Shown here piece by piece: positions 27,147 through 36,579 of a stretch of 64,000 bases of DNA. The translations under genes were made by a program, and so were the position numbers. Within the stretch, counting starts at the first letter, position 1. Every line of letters begins with the position of its first letter. This DNA is from Vreelandella subterranea (lineage in GTDB: Bacteria; Pseudomonadota; Gammaproteobacteria; Pseudomonadales; Halomonadaceae): contig NZ_FOGS01000010.1 of assembly GCF_900111305.1 (NCBI RefSeq), positions 37,394 through 101,393 of the forward strand, written 5' to 3'. The notes under the pieces were generated by a model, which searched no databases, was not told where the DNA came from, and saw nothing but the letters and a program-made list of their open reading frames with translations.

Positions 27147-27335
27147 TTAAGGGATGACAACAACAATCCACTGGCGATGATCGCCCGCTTGGCGTTTACT
27201 ACGACTAACGTCGAGCCATTAAAACATCAGGAGAACGTGCATCGGCCGTCTAGCCTGATAGAATCGCCCCTTTTTTGCGCCAGCCGCCATCAACATTCAC
27301 TGTTGCCGCGGCAACCCAGTATTGGAGCCAAGTAC

Positions 27336-28106
27336 ATGGCCGCTACGCCTATTCCTCTTGAAGTGCGACATATAAAAAAACGCTTCGGCGATACGGAAGT
27401 TCTGAAAGGCCTTTCCCTACAGGCCCATAAAGGGGATGTCATCACCCTTATCGGGGCATCAGGGTCGGGCAAGAGTACCTTCCTGCGCTGCATGAACCTG
27501 CTTGAACAGCCTGACGAAGGCGACCTGTACGTGCACGGCGAACAAATCCGCTTCAAGAATACCCGCCGTGGCCGCGAGCCCGCCGACTGGAAGCAGGTGG
27601 TGCAGATGCGCGCCAAGCTGTCGATGGTGTTTCAAAGCTTTAATTTGTGGGCCCACATGACGCTGCTCGAAAACATCATCGAGGCGCCGATCCATGTACT
27701 CGGCAAACCCAAGAAGGAGGCCATCGAGCATGCCCATGCGCTTCTCGAAAGGGTCGGACTAACGGCCCGCGCCAATGCCTACCCGGCGCAGATGTCGGGT
27801 GGCCAACAGCAGCGTGGAGCCATTGCCCGTGCGCTGGCCATGGACCCCGAGGTCATGCTGTTCGATGAACCTACCTCGGCCCTGGACCCCGAACTGGTGG
27901 GCGATGTCCTCAATGTCATGCACGGCCTGGCCGAAGAAGGCCGTACCATGGTGGTGGTCACCCACGAGATGGGGTTTGCCCGGGACGTCTCCAGCCAGGT
28001 GATTTATCTTCATGAAGGAAGGGTGGAAGAAGCGGGGCCGCCTGAAGAGCTGATCGGCAACCCTCAGTCTCCCCGCCTGCAGCAGTTCCTGGCTCCCAAA
28101 TACTGA
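27336..28106 (+). CDS. Basic amino acid ABC transporter, ATP-binding protein
   Basis: A 256-residue ABC ATPase of the polar amino-acid (HisP/AotP) type. Walker A GASGSGKST, signature MSGGQQQR and Walker B VMLFDEPTSALD are intact. The ATG at 27336 follows TTGGAG; the longer frame from 27177 adds unrelated residues. First gene of a four-gene importer operon (ATPase, two permeases, binding protein) directly after astE, suggesting arginine/ornithine or histidine-like substrates. Confidence 0.93.
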   Translation: MAATPIPLEVRHIKKRFGDTEVLKGLSLQAHKGDVITLIGASGSGKSTFLRCMNLLEQPDEGDLYVHGEQIRFKNTRRGREPADWKQVVQMRAKLSMVFQSFNLWAHMTLLENIIEAPIHVLGKPKKEAIEHAHALLERVGLTARANAYPAQMSGGQQQRGAIARALAMDPEVMLFDEPTSALDPELVGDVLNVMHGLAEEGRTMVVVTHEMGFARDVSSQVIYLHEGRVEEAGPPEELIGNPQSPRLQQFLAPKY

Positions 28107-28121
28107 TTCGCGAGGCTCACT

Positions 28122-28826
28122 ATGCTTGATCTTCATGGTTACGGCCCGCGCTTGCTGGAAGGCGCTGGCGTAACGTTGCAGCTTGCGCTGTTATCGCTGC
28201 TTCTCGCTGTGGTACTCGGGCTTATCACTGCCAGCGCGAAGATGTCGCGCAGCTGGCTTGCTCACCGTATCGCGACGCTTTACACCACCGTTATCCGCGG
28301 CGTTCCCGACCTGGTGCTGATGATGCTGCTGTTCTTCGGCGGACAAATCGGCGTCAACATGATCACCGACTGGCTCTATTACCAATTCGATATCGATATT
28401 TTCATTAACATCAATGAGTTTGTTGCGGGTGTGGTGACCATCGGGCTGATTTTCGGCGCCTACATGGGCGAAACCTTCCGCGGCGCCTTCATGGCAGTGG
28501 ATCACGGCCAAATCGAAGCCGGCAAAGCCTATGGCATGAGCAATTCACTGGTATTCCGGCGCATTCGCTTCCCGCAAATGATGCGCCACGCCCTGCCCGG
28601 TCTGTCCAACAACTGGATGGTATTGCTAAAGACCACCGCACTGGTCTCGGTCATCGGGCTTTCCGACATGGTGCGCGTGGCGTCCGAGGCCTCCAAGGCC
28701 ACCCGCGAGCCGTTCACCTTCATGATTGTGGTGGCGCTCATTTACCTGTTGATCGCCAGCGTCTCGGAGTGGATATTCGTCCGCCTGCAAAAACGCTATG
28801 ACATCGGGTACGGGGAGGCAGACTAA
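28122..28826 (+). CDS. Basic amino acid ABC transporter permease (HisQ/AotQ-like)
   Basis: A 234-residue inner-membrane permease with about five helices and the EAA loop EAGKAYGMSNSLVFRRIRFPQ that contacts the ATPase. It follows the ATPase gene by 15 bases, and its TAA overlaps the next ATG by one base (TAATG). Pairs with the next gene as a heterodimeric channel. Confidence 0.92.
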   Translation: MLDLHGYGPRLLEGAGVTLQLALLSLLLAVVLGLITASAKMSRSWLAHRIATLYTTVIRGVPDLVLMMLLFFGGQIGVNMITDWLYYQFDIDIFININEFVAGVVTIGLIFGAYMGETFRGAFMAVDHGQIEAGKAYGMSNSLVFRRIRFPQMMRHALPGLSNNWMVLLKTTALVSVIGLSDMVRVASEASKATREPFTFMIVVALIYLLIASVSEWIFVRLQKRYDIGYGEAD

Positions 28827-29557
28827 TGGAATCCCTACTCACCTGGCTGGAAACCCAGCTCGCCGATAACAGCATTTTTACCCTGCAAACGCTGTCGCAC
28901 TATGGCGAAGGCCTGACGACCACCGTTCAACTCGTCTTCCTATCGCTGATTATCGGGCTGATCGCCGCTGTGCCGCTCGCCATTGGTCGCGGTTCCAGGC
29001 ATGCCTGGATCAAATGGCCCATCTTTGCCTACACCTACGTGTTTCGCGGTACCCCGCTACTCATCCAGCTCTACTTGATCTACTACGGTGTGGTGTTCGT
29101 TGACGGCATTCAGGAAACCTGGCTATGGGTCATTCTGGAAGATCCTTTTGTACCGGCACTGATTGCCTTCACACTTAACACCGCCGCCTATACGACCGAA
29201 ATCTTTCGCGGTGCCATCAAGTCCACCTCGAAAGGCGAAATCGAAGCCGCGCGGGCTTACGGCATGTCGCCGGGCTTGACCATGCGTCGCATCATCATTC
29301 CCAGCGCCTTCCGCCGCGCCCTGCCCGCCTATGGTAATGAAGTGATTTTCATGCTCCACGCCAGCGCGATCGCAAGCGTGGTCACCATCATGGACCTGAC
29401 CGGCGCGGCGCGCTTTGTCTACGCCCGTTACTACGCGCCCTTCGAGGCCTTTTTATTCGTTGCGGCCATTTATCTGTGCCTGACCTTTGCGATTCTGTAT
29501 TTCTTCCGCCACCTGGAGAAAAAACTGCTGGCCCACCTACAGCCCCAAACAGGCTAG
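28826..29557 (+). CDS. Basic amino acid ABC transporter permease (HisM/AotM-like)
   Basis: A 243-residue inner-membrane permease. It carries the FRGTPLLIQLYLIYYG segment conserved in HisM-type subunits and an EAA loop (EAARAYGMSPGLTMRRIIIPSA). It overlaps the preceding permease gene by one base, so the two are co-translated. Confidence 0.93.
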   Translation: MESLLTWLETQLADNSIFTLQTLSHYGEGLTTTVQLVFLSLIIGLIAAVPLAIGRGSRHAWIKWPIFAYTYVFRGTPLLIQLYLIYYGVVFVDGIQETWLWVILEDPFVPALIAFTLNTAAYTTEIFRGAIKSTSKGEIEAARAYGMSPGLTMRRIIIPSAFRRALPAYGNEVIFMLHASAIASVVTIMDLTGAARFVYARYYAPFEAFLFVAAIYLCLTFAILYFFRHLEKKLLAHLQPQTG

Positions 29558-29667
29558 TGTGAAACAAACGTTGGTTCATACGTCGACAAATCATTGTTGT
29601 CGGCGCTAAGCTGGCAAAGGTTGTGTTCCTCACCACTTGGTGAATTTCGTCCATCAGGAGACTCATA

Positions 29668-30435
29668 ATGAAAAAAGTCCTAACACTTTCTCTACTTGGC
29701 TTGGCGATTGCTGCGTCCAGTGCCCAGGCACGGGATTACGAAGAAGTTCGCATCGGCGTGGACGTTCCTTACGAGCCAATGGAATACCGCACCCCTGACG
29801 GTGAGCTCACGGGTTTCGACATTGACCTGGGCAACGCCCTTTGCGAAGAAATCGGCGTTAGCTGCGAGTGGATTGTGCAAGGATGGGATGGCATCATTCC
29901 GGGCCTGCTGTCGCGTAAATACGATGCCATCATGTCATCCATGACCATCAACGATGACCGTCGCGAGCAGGTACTCTTCTCCGACCCCTACATTACACCG
30001 CCGTCCGCCTGGTTTGCCCCTGAAGGCGTCGAGTTCGACGTCGTCAACGCGGAAACGCTCACCGACATGACCATCGGCGTTCAGCGCGGCACCCTGCAGG
30101 ATAACTACGTCACCGACATGTACGGCGATGTAGCGGACATCAACCGCTACGCAACCGCCGATGACATGGTGCTGGACATGGAGTCCCAGCGTCTGGACAT
30201 CCTGTTCCTCGACTTCCCGGTAGGCAAGTCAACCCTGCTGGACAGCGAAGAAGGTAACTACATCGTTGTCGGCGACATGCTGACCGAACCGAAAGAATAC
30301 TTCGGCGACGGCTTCGGCATTGCCTTCCGCCAGCGCGATGAAGCCCTCGCCGAGCAGTTCAACGAAGCCCTTGAAACCCTTCGTGACAACGGCACCTACG
30401 ACGAAATCTACGCGCGTTACTTTGAAACAGAGTAA
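29668..30435 (+). CDS. Basic amino acid ABC transporter substrate-binding protein (ArgT/HisJ/AotJ-like)
   Basis: A 255-residue periplasmic receptor. The signal peptide (1-21) ends AQA-R. The mature part has the family pattern IGVDVPYEPMEYRTPDGELTGFDIDLGNAL and the SMTINDDRREQVLFSDPY hinge/ligand segment, including the acidic residues typical of cationic amino-acid binders. A 110-base gap with its own ribosome binding site separates it from the permeases. That could allow higher expression of the receptor. Terminator downstream. Confidence 0.92.
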   Translation: MKKVLTLSLLGLAIAASSAQARDYEEVRIGVDVPYEPMEYRTPDGELTGFDIDLGNALCEEIGVSCEWIVQGWDGIIPGLLSRKYDAIMSSMTINDDRREQVLFSDPYITPPSAWFAPEGVEFDVVNAETLTDMTIGVQRGTLQDNYVTDMYGDVADINRYATADDMVLDMESQRLDILFLDFPVGKSTLLDSEEGNYIVVGDMLTEPKEYFGDGFGIAFRQRDEALAEQFNEALETLRDNGTYDEIYARYFETE

Positions 30436-30443
30436 GCAATTCC

Positions 30444-30480
30444 CCCTCCCCAGCCTTATGGGGAGGGACTTCTTCTGTCT
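30444..30480 (+). terminator. Terminator of the amino acid ABC transporter operon
   Basis: CCCTCCCCA (30444-30452) pairs with TGGGGAGGG (30459-30467), followed by a T-rich stretch ACTTCTTCTGTCTT. Confidence 0.8.
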
Positions 30481-30643
30481 TATCGACTGCTAACCTAGTT
30501 CTATCACCGCCTTACCTATCTAGTCTCCCCGACCAAGATTCATTTAACCTTAAGTGAACCGACGCTCTATCTCTCGGTCTTTGCATTAGTCGCATTATCC
30601 ATTGTTGATAAGCCCAACTTAGCGTCATTCACAGGGAGGTACC

Positions 30644-31423
30644 ATGGCGGTTTCAGCAAAACCCTCATCACATTGGACGGGCTGGGCGCAGTGGCTCGCC
30701 CTGTTCACCATGACGGCGGATCACGTGACGCGCTATATAGTCCCCGAGGCCTGGGGCCTTGACTGGGTGGGTTCGTCTATTGGCCGGATTGCTTTCCCGC
30801 TGTTTGCCGCGATGGTCGCCTGGCACGGCCTGTTCAATACCCGTAACCCGATGCGATACGCGCGGCGCATGCTGATTATCGGGGTGATCGCACAGCTGCC
30901 TTACATGCTGATGCCGCGTGAATCTGATGCCTTCATCCTCAACATCTGCTTTACCCTGGCTGCAGGCCTGACGCTGGGTTCACTGGTACGACTGGGTTGG
31001 CAACACTATCAGCAGGAAAGCATTCACTTTGGCTGGCTGCTGGGGGGTGCCGCGGCAGGGGTTACCCTATGGTATCTGCTCGGCTTTTGGGTCGAGTATA
31101 GTCACTCCGGGTTGCTATTGATTCCCCTGCTGATGTTTGCCATGCAGGCGCTGAGCGACGCCGAGGGTGATTTTTCAGCGCGGCTTTGGGCAGGGTTGGC
31201 GGCCTTCCCGGCCTTGTGGATAGCAGGCCAGATGAATGCTTCCGATATGGCCAAATCGTTTACGGTGACCACCTGTATTGTCGTACTGATACTGGCAGCA
31301 GGCGCCGCACAGCGCATACCTACCCTTCAGTGGGCCATGCCCAGACGCTTATGGCTGGCCTGGTACCCCGGTCATTTTGCCCTGATCGCGCTGTGGCTGC
31401 TGTTCAGTGGCCAGTTCAGCTAG
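30644..31423 (+). CDS. TraX-family membrane protein
   Basis: A 259-residue polytopic membrane protein resembling the TraX family. Its N-terminus SHWTGWAQWLALFTMTADHVTRY matches the conserved start, where plasmid TraX N-acetylates F pilin. About eight hydrophobic segments follow. Chromosomal members are of unknown function and need not be linked to conjugation; no other conjugation gene is present. A GGGAGGT box precedes the ATG. The last eight bases overlap the tail of the convergent GGDEF gene. Confidence 0.82.
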   Translation: MAVSAKPSSHWTGWAQWLALFTMTADHVTRYIVPEAWGLDWVGSSIGRIAFPLFAAMVAWHGLFNTRNPMRYARRMLIIGVIAQLPYMLMPRESDAFILNICFTLAAGLTLGSLVRLGWQHYQQESIHFGWLLGGAAAGVTLWYLLGFWVEYSHSGLLLIPLLMFAMQALSDAEGDFSARLWAGLAAFPALWIAGQMNASDMAKSFTVTTCIVVLILAAGAAQRIPTLQWAMPRRLWLAWYPGHFALIALWLLFSGQFS

Positions 31424-32657
31424 TCGAATCGTCAGTGGGCGCACGGAACCGGGCCTGTTTTTTGGCTTCCTCCAACATCCACGGCTGATAGCGTCGACGC
31501 TGCGCACGGCCTCCCATCTTGGCTTGGTACATGGCCAGGTCGGCTTCTTTCAATAACTCGTCATGCCGACAATCACAAGCTTGAAAACAGGTGTAACCAA
31601 TACTTGGCGTCACATCTATCCAATGGTTATCTAGCCTGTAAGCGCCCGAAAGCGCATCCTGTATCTCCTGCATATAAGCTTCAGACCAGTCGTCCAGCGC
31701 CTTTGCCGTGGGGGTATTGGTCAACGCCAGCAGTACGAATTCATCACCGCTGAGTCGAGCGGCCATGTCGCCTTCGCGGAGACACCCCTCCAGGCGGCGC
31801 GCCACCTGGATCAGCAAGTCGTCACCGGCAGCGTGACCAAGCGTATCGTTGATCAGCTTGAAACGGTCCAGATCCATGAACAGCAGCAGGCCACTGGCGT
31901 ACTTTTCATCGTCACGAAGCGTCTCGAGCCGTTCGATGAACATGCGTCGGTTTGGCAGGTCGGTCAATGCATCGTAGTAGGCCTGGTGGTAAATCGTCGC
32001 TTCCCGGGCAGCCATGCTGACCCGCAGTGAAAGATTGTCGTGAATGATCAGCCCCAGGCGCCGACTGGTGACAATCAGCAGTCCTAAAAACACCGTCATT
32101 ATGATGCCCATCATGGTATGGGTAGGCACCGCGGACGTCACGAACATCCATTGTAGAGGCAGGGCTATCGGCAATATGAATAAGAGTACTATCCACCAAA
32201 TAGCCGAAATCATGGTCACGCAACCGGCTGCTACCCCCGATAGGATAATTGCCAGCGCTGCGACATATTCAGGTCGCTCGGGCGCAAACATAAGGACACC
32301 TGCGGTTCCCCAAACGCACCCCGCCACAAAGACAGTGAACGCAAACCCGAATATCCATTTTAGTTGCGCTTGTGATGATGCGTCGGACTGCAGAAACAGG
32401 GAAGCCAGACGCAAGCGAATCAGGGAGATGGCGATAATGGCCACGAGCCAGCTGATTAAAACGGCGGGGGCGACGACCTCCCACATGATGCTGACCAATA
32501 GGACCGACCCTAGAATACCGGCGTAGACGGGCTGCCACAGATTGCTGTAGAGGATGCGCACTTTTTCGATGGTGAGGGCCCAGTCCTTACCGGGATCTTC
32601 ACCCTCAAACCGGCGCCGCAGACTCGATAGGATCGTCGCACTAAAGGACTGTGGCAT
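31416..32657 (-). CDS. Membrane-bound diguanylate cyclase (GGDEF), copy 1
   Basis: A 413-residue protein with five or six hydrophobic helices (about 45-200) and a C-terminal GGDEF domain (about 240-400). The signature is SGDEF and a product-inhibition I-site REGD lies exactly five residues before it, so feedback by cyclic-di-GMP is possible. The ATG at 32657 is chosen because the copy 2 paralog starts with the same MPQ-F motif. Together with copy 2 it forms a tandem duplicate, identical over long stretches such as AYYDALTDLPNRRMFIERLE. It ends in an overlap with traX. Confidence 0.9.
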   Translation of the reverse strand: MPQSFSATILSSLRRRFEGEDPGKDWALTIEKVRILYSNLWQPVYAGILGSVLLVSIMWEVVAPAVLISWLVAIIAISLIRLRLASLFLQSDASSQAQLKWIFGFAFTVFVAGCVWGTAGVLMFAPERPEYVAALAIILSGVAAGCVTMISAIWWIVLLFILPIALPLQWMFVTSAVPTHTMMGIIMTVFLGLLIVTSRRLGLIIHDNLSLRVSMAAREATIYHQAYYDALTDLPNRRMFIERLETLRDDEKYASGLLLFMDLDRFKLINDTLGHAAGDDLLIQVARRLEGCLREGDMAARLSGDEFVLLALTNTPTAKALDDWSEAYMQEIQDALSGAYRLDNHWIDVTPSIGYTCFQACDCRHDELLKEADLAMYQAKMGGRAQRRRYQPWMLEEAKKQARFRAPTDDSTS

Positions 32658-32783
32658 TTCAAAATATCCCCTGCATTGCCGACTTGGCTGGCGAGCCTGC
32701 TTTATCAATCGGCGACTCTGCTCTTTTTAGGCGATTTGCGAATGCTTGGCGACAAAACCTGGCCTCTGGATTCAACGGGCCCT

Positions 32784-34394
32784 TCAACTCGTCGATTCGC
32801 CAGCAGGCGTTTGGGAATTGGCCAGCCGTTGCGCTTCATCCAGCATCCACGGCTGATAACGTCGACATTGGGCGCGCCCTTCCGTCTTGGACTTGTACAT
32901 GGCCAGGTCGGCCTCTTTCAGCAATTTACCATGCTCGCAGCCGCTGGACTGAAAGCAGGTGTATCCCATGCTCGGTGTCACCTCTACCGAATGACTTTCC
33001 AACCGATAAGGTGCTGACAGGGCTAACTGGACGGTCTGCATATAGTCTTCAGCCCAGTCGTCCAGCGCCTTGGGCGTGGTGGTAGTGGTCAAGGCCAAGA
33101 GCACGAACTCATCGCCGCTCAGCCGTGCCGCCATATCGCCTTCATGCAGGCAGCCTGCCAGGCGGCGTGCCACCTGGATCAGCAAGTCGTCACCGGCAGC
33201 GTGACCCAGGGTATCGTTGATCAGCTTGAAACGGTCCAGGTCCATGAACAGCAGCAGCCCGCTGGCATACTGATCATCGGTGCATAGCGTTTCCAGGCGC
33301 TCTATAAACATGCGCCGATTGGGCAGGTCGGTCAGCGCATCGTAGTAGGCCTGGCGGTAAATAATCGCCTCGTGCTGCTTGCGCTCGGTGAAGTCTTCAA
33401 TCATGGCCACCCCACCGACCATTTCCTGGCGAGCACTATGCACCCCGTTGAAAAAGGCGCGCAGCGGAGTGCCTGCAGAGGCGTTGGGGAGTTGATAAGT
33501 CCCCTCGTAGTAGCCGGTTCCCTGGCGCAGGGCGTCGCTTACCGCTCGGGCAACCGCTTTATCCGCACTTGGCGCCAGCAGGCAGTAACCAATCAGCTGA
33601 CCACGCTCAACGCCAAGAATCTCCAGTAGCTTGCCGTTACAGTCGGTAATGGTGCCCTGATCGTCAAAGTGCAGCACGCCAAGCGGCGACTGATCAAAAA
33701 TCGACCGGTAGCGGTCTTCGCTTTCCATCAACTGCGCCTCGCGGGACGCCATGTTGACGCGCAGCGAAATATTATCGTGGATGATGCGGCTCAAACGGCG
33801 GCTGGTCACGACGATCAGCCCCAGAAACAGCGCCAGCATCGAGCCAATCAGTAACGACAGCGACGACCCAAGCAGAAAAAACTGCAGCATCAGCGGCAGC
33901 ATGATAGGCAGAACAAACCCCAGCGCCACCCACCAGATAGCTGAGAGCGTCGTCACCCCACCCGCGGAGATACCGGCGACCACAATCGAAAGCGCCGCCA
34001 ACTGGCCGGGGTGATCGCCGGTGAACAGCGCAAAGCTACCCAGCCCCCATACGCCACCCGCCGAGATGGCGCCTATGCTAAACCGTCGCAGCCAGCGTTG
34101 ACGCCGCTGTTCCAGGGCCGGTAAGCGTTGAAAGCGATAGGCCAGGCTCAGGCGCAAGCCCGAGACCACGACTAACAGTGCCAGCCAGCCGATTAATTTC
34201 CAGTGCGCCACGACCGGCCAGAGCGCAGCCACCAGCAATATGCCAGCCAGCACGCTGGCAAGTACAGGCGACCACAAGCTGTCATATAACAGGCGTACTT
34301 TTTCGCTGCGCAGACTTTTCAGTGTGACATGGTGGTCACGCTTAAAACGACTTCGCAGGCCCGACGCGTTAGCCGTGTTAAAAGGCTGTGGCAT
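32784..34394 (-). CDS. Membrane-bound PAS-GGDEF protein, copy 2
   Basis: A 536-residue paralog of the previous gene. It has the same N-terminal membrane sensor (about 35-200), an inserted PAS domain (about 225-345, RYRSIFDQSPLGVLHFDDQG...) and the GGDEF domain (about 360-525). The active motif is SGDEF, but the I-site reads HEGD, so the arginine needed for c-di-GMP feedback is lost. The PAS insert could bind a ligand or cofactor. The leader DNA upstream resembles that of copy 1, so the duplication included the promoter region. Confidence 0.9.
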   Translation of the reverse strand: MPQPFNTANASGLRSRFKRDHHVTLKSLRSEKVRLLYDSLWSPVLASVLAGILLVAALWPVVAHWKLIGWLALLVVVSGLRLSLAYRFQRLPALEQRRQRWLRRFSIGAISAGGVWGLGSFALFTGDHPGQLAALSIVVAGISAGGVTTLSAIWWVALGFVLPIMLPLMLQFFLLGSSLSLLIGSMLALFLGLIVVTSRRLSRIIHDNISLRVNMASREAQLMESEDRYRSIFDQSPLGVLHFDDQGTITDCNGKLLEILGVERGQLIGYCLLAPSADKAVARAVSDALRQGTGYYEGTYQLPNASAGTPLRAFFNGVHSARQEMVGGVAMIEDFTERKQHEAIIYRQAYYDALTDLPNRRMFIERLETLCTDDQYASGLLLFMDLDRFKLINDTLGHAAGDDLLIQVARRLAGCLHEGDMAARLSGDEFVLLALTTTTTPKALDDWAEDYMQTVQLALSAPYRLESHSVEVTPSMGYTCFQSSGCEHGKLLKEADLAMYKSKTEGRAQCRRYQPWMLDEAQRLANSQTPAGESTS

Positions 34395-34731
34395 ACAAAG
34401 TCCCTTATAAATTGCCGAGCTGGCTTGTCTGCCAGTCTTATTGGCTAACCAGTCTCACCCTTTTTAGCCGATTTTTTCATGCTTTGCGACTGAAGTTATC
34501 AATTAGCCCCTTTGCACTCGATTCGGAGAAGGAGTTACCTTCCCCGTCCTGCCACCTCCAGAGCCGTTTGTTCTTTATCGATTTCACGAGTCAGCAGTTA
34601 ATCCGTACCCACCGGTGTAAAGTTGCCGCAAGCGGGATCGAAGATATCGTTGGGGTCGCCAAACGGAAACGGATCGGCCTCTTCGCCGCTTTATCCGTCA
34701 GTTGTGATTTTCTAAGCACGGCTTTATTCCG
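34395..34731. other. Intergenic region downstream of the PAS-GGDEF-EAL gene
   Basis: About 340 bases. The part next to copy 2 (34395-34500) resembles the leader of copy 1 (32658-32760), sharing segments such as CTTTTTAG and the ATTGCCGA start, and is probably its promoter region. The rest shows no supportable gene; short open frames on both strands lack a ribosome binding site. Confidence 0.5.
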
Positions 34732-36579
34732 CTACCACCTATTGGCCTCTGGAGAGGTAGTTGGCAACCGATAGCGACTTACCTGACCCAGCTGATCTGA
34801 GAGGAGTAATGCGCGAAAGTCGCTTGAGGACAGCGGCTGATTGAATAGGAACCCCTGGGCACCGTTGCAACCTTCTGCCTTGAGCTGGTCGAGCTGTAAC
34901 TGGGTCTCGACTCCCTTGGCAATAACGCGCAAGGCCAGGTTCTGACCAAGGTTGATGAGGGCCTTCATGAAACTGGCGCTTCTTGGGTTGTCGAGCATAT
35001 CGTGGACAAAACAGGCATCGATATTCAGCGTATCAATGGGAAAGCACCTTAACTGTTTAAGACTGGCGCTGCCTGCCCCAAAGTCATCAATGGCGATACG
35101 TATGCCCATTTGCCTCAACGCCTTCAGCGTCAGCTTCGATTCTTCGGAAAAATGATGCATCAGACTACTTTCCGCCACCTCTAGCTCTAGATAATGAGCT
35201 TCTATCCGCGTCTCGGCCAAAATAGCGGCAATACGGGCAGGCAGTGTGTTATCGCGCAATTCTACCGCCGAAATATTCACCGCGATGGGCACGATATCGA
35301 TGCCCTCCTCTCGCCATGCCTTTAACTGACGACAAGTTTCGCTTAGCACCCATTGACCGATCGGCACGATGAGTCCGCAGGCTGTCGCAACGGGAAGAAA
35401 CGCCGAGGGCGGCATAAGCCCCAGTGACGGGTTGCGCCAACGAACCAGCGCTTCGGCGCTACACAGGTATCCGGTCGCGATATCGATCTTGGGTTGGAAG
35501 TCGATGAAAAGAGCGTTGCTTGCTAGCGCCAACTGCAGTTGAGACTCTATATGGCTATATCGGACGATTACAGCGGCCATGTCGGCCCTGAACATACGGT
35601 AATGATTAGCACCGCTATTTTTGGCGTGATACATGGCCGTATCAGCATTATTGAGCAATGTAGGGCCATCTATGCCATCATCGGGATAAAGGCTGATGCC
35701 AATACTGGTGGTGATATTCAGCCAATGAATATCGATTTTGTAAGGCTGTGCTAGCGCCGCCAGGATTTTTTCGGCGATCCTGGCGGCATCCTGCGGCTTC
35801 TCTATCTCGCTCAGCAGCACTACGAACTCATCGCCCCCTTGACGGCACACCGTGTCAGTGGCGCGGGTACAGTCACTGAGACGACTCGCGACCTCCTTCA
35901 AGATACAGTCACCAATGGCATGGCCAAGCAAGTCATTAATGGGTTTGAAGGCATCCAGGTCCAAATATATCAAAGCCACCTGATGCTGGTTCCGTTTTGC
36001 CAGCCCGATAGCCCGAGAGAGGCGTTCTGAGAGCAGCACACGGTTGGCCAGCCCCGTCAGGTCATCGTGTTGCGCCTGATACGCCAGCTTAGCGCATTGG
36101 GTCGGTGAGTGGTCAGCATCATGAAATACGATCACAGCCCCCGTTACATAGCCGTTGCGGTCATGAATCGGTGCCGCTGAATCCTCTATTTCTAGCTGGC
36201 TTCCATCATAACGGACCAACACGCAGTCCATGGCGAGCCCAACGGTGCGGTTCTCTTCCATGGCCCGTTGCGCCGGGTTGGGGGCCGCTTTAAGCGTCTG
36301 CCCATCGAATAGCTTTAGCACCTCAACCAAGGGTTTACCGAGCGCTTCAAGATGTGGCCAACCGGTCAGTTTTTCAGCAACACGATTCATGTAGGTAACT
36401 CGACACTCAAGATCGGTCGTCACTACCGCGTCGCCAATTGAGTTCAATGTCGCCTGAGCCCATTCTGTCGTGGCCTGCAAGGCAGTTTCAGCGTCGCGCA
36501 ACCGGGTATCTGGATGTTGCTCTTCGACAATATTTTCTAACGCCTGAATACCACCTTTTTGACTGCTGCCGCTCTGCAT
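34732..36579 (-). CDS. PAS-GGDEF-EAL cyclic-di-GMP signalling protein
   Basis: A 615-residue cytoplasmic protein. A PAS domain (about 45-165, starting TLNSIGDAVVTTDLECRVTYMNRVAEKLTGW) is followed by GGDEF (about 180-335) and EAL (about 350-595). The cyclase motif is a perfect GGDEF with I-site RATD five residues upstream. The phosphodiesterase signature is EALVRW, and DDFGAGSASL is present, so both activities may be intact. I chose the ATG at 36579, preceded by GGGGAG; in-frame ATGs at 36597 and 36624 are upstream. No membrane segment. It probably integrates a PAS signal with c-di-GMP turnover. Confidence 0.92.
   Translation of the reverse strand: MQSGSSQKGGIQALENIVEEQHPDTRLRDAETALQATTEWAQATLNSIGDAVVTTDLECRVTYMNRVAEKLTGWPHLEALGKPLVEVLKLFDGQTLKAAPNPAQRAMEENRTVGLAMDCVLVRYDGSQLEIEDSAAPIHDRNGYVTGAVIVFHDADHSPTQCAKLAYQAQHDDLTGLANRVLLSERLSRAIGLAKRNQHQVALIYLDLDAFKPINDLLGHAIGDCILKEVASRLSDCTRATDTVCRQGGDEFVVLLSEIEKPQDAARIAEKILAALAQPYKIDIHWLNITTSIGISLYPDDGIDGPTLLNNADTAMYHAKNSGANHYRMFRADMAAVIVRYSHIESQLQLALASNALFIDFQPKIDIATGYLCSAEALVRWRNPSLGLMPPSAFLPVATACGLIVPIGQWVLSETCRQLKAWREEGIDIVPIAVNISAVELRDNTLPARIAAILAETRIEAHYLELEVAESSLMHHFSEESKLTLKALRQMGIRIAIDDFGAGSASLKQLRCFPIDTLNIDACFVHDMLDNPRSASFMKALINLGQNLALRVIAKGVETQLQLDQLKAEGCNGAQGFLFNQPLSSSDFRALLLSDQLGQVSRYRLPTTSPEANRW

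Noticed and set aside
30644..31423. TraX-like gene as evidence for a conjugative element
   Set aside because: No other transfer, integrase or plasmid gene is nearby, and chromosomal TraX-family genes are common.
34583..34690. Minus-strand open stretch reading SGEEADPFPFGDPNDIFDP, looking like a protein tail
   Set aside because: It has no start codon and a stop directly upstream. It could be a decayed gene end, but 36 codons are not enough to claim it.
34388..34774. 128-codon plus-strand frame between the PAS-GGDEF and PAS-GGDEF-EAL genes
   Set aside because: It overlaps both neighbouring genes, lacks a ribosome binding site and has no recognisable domain.
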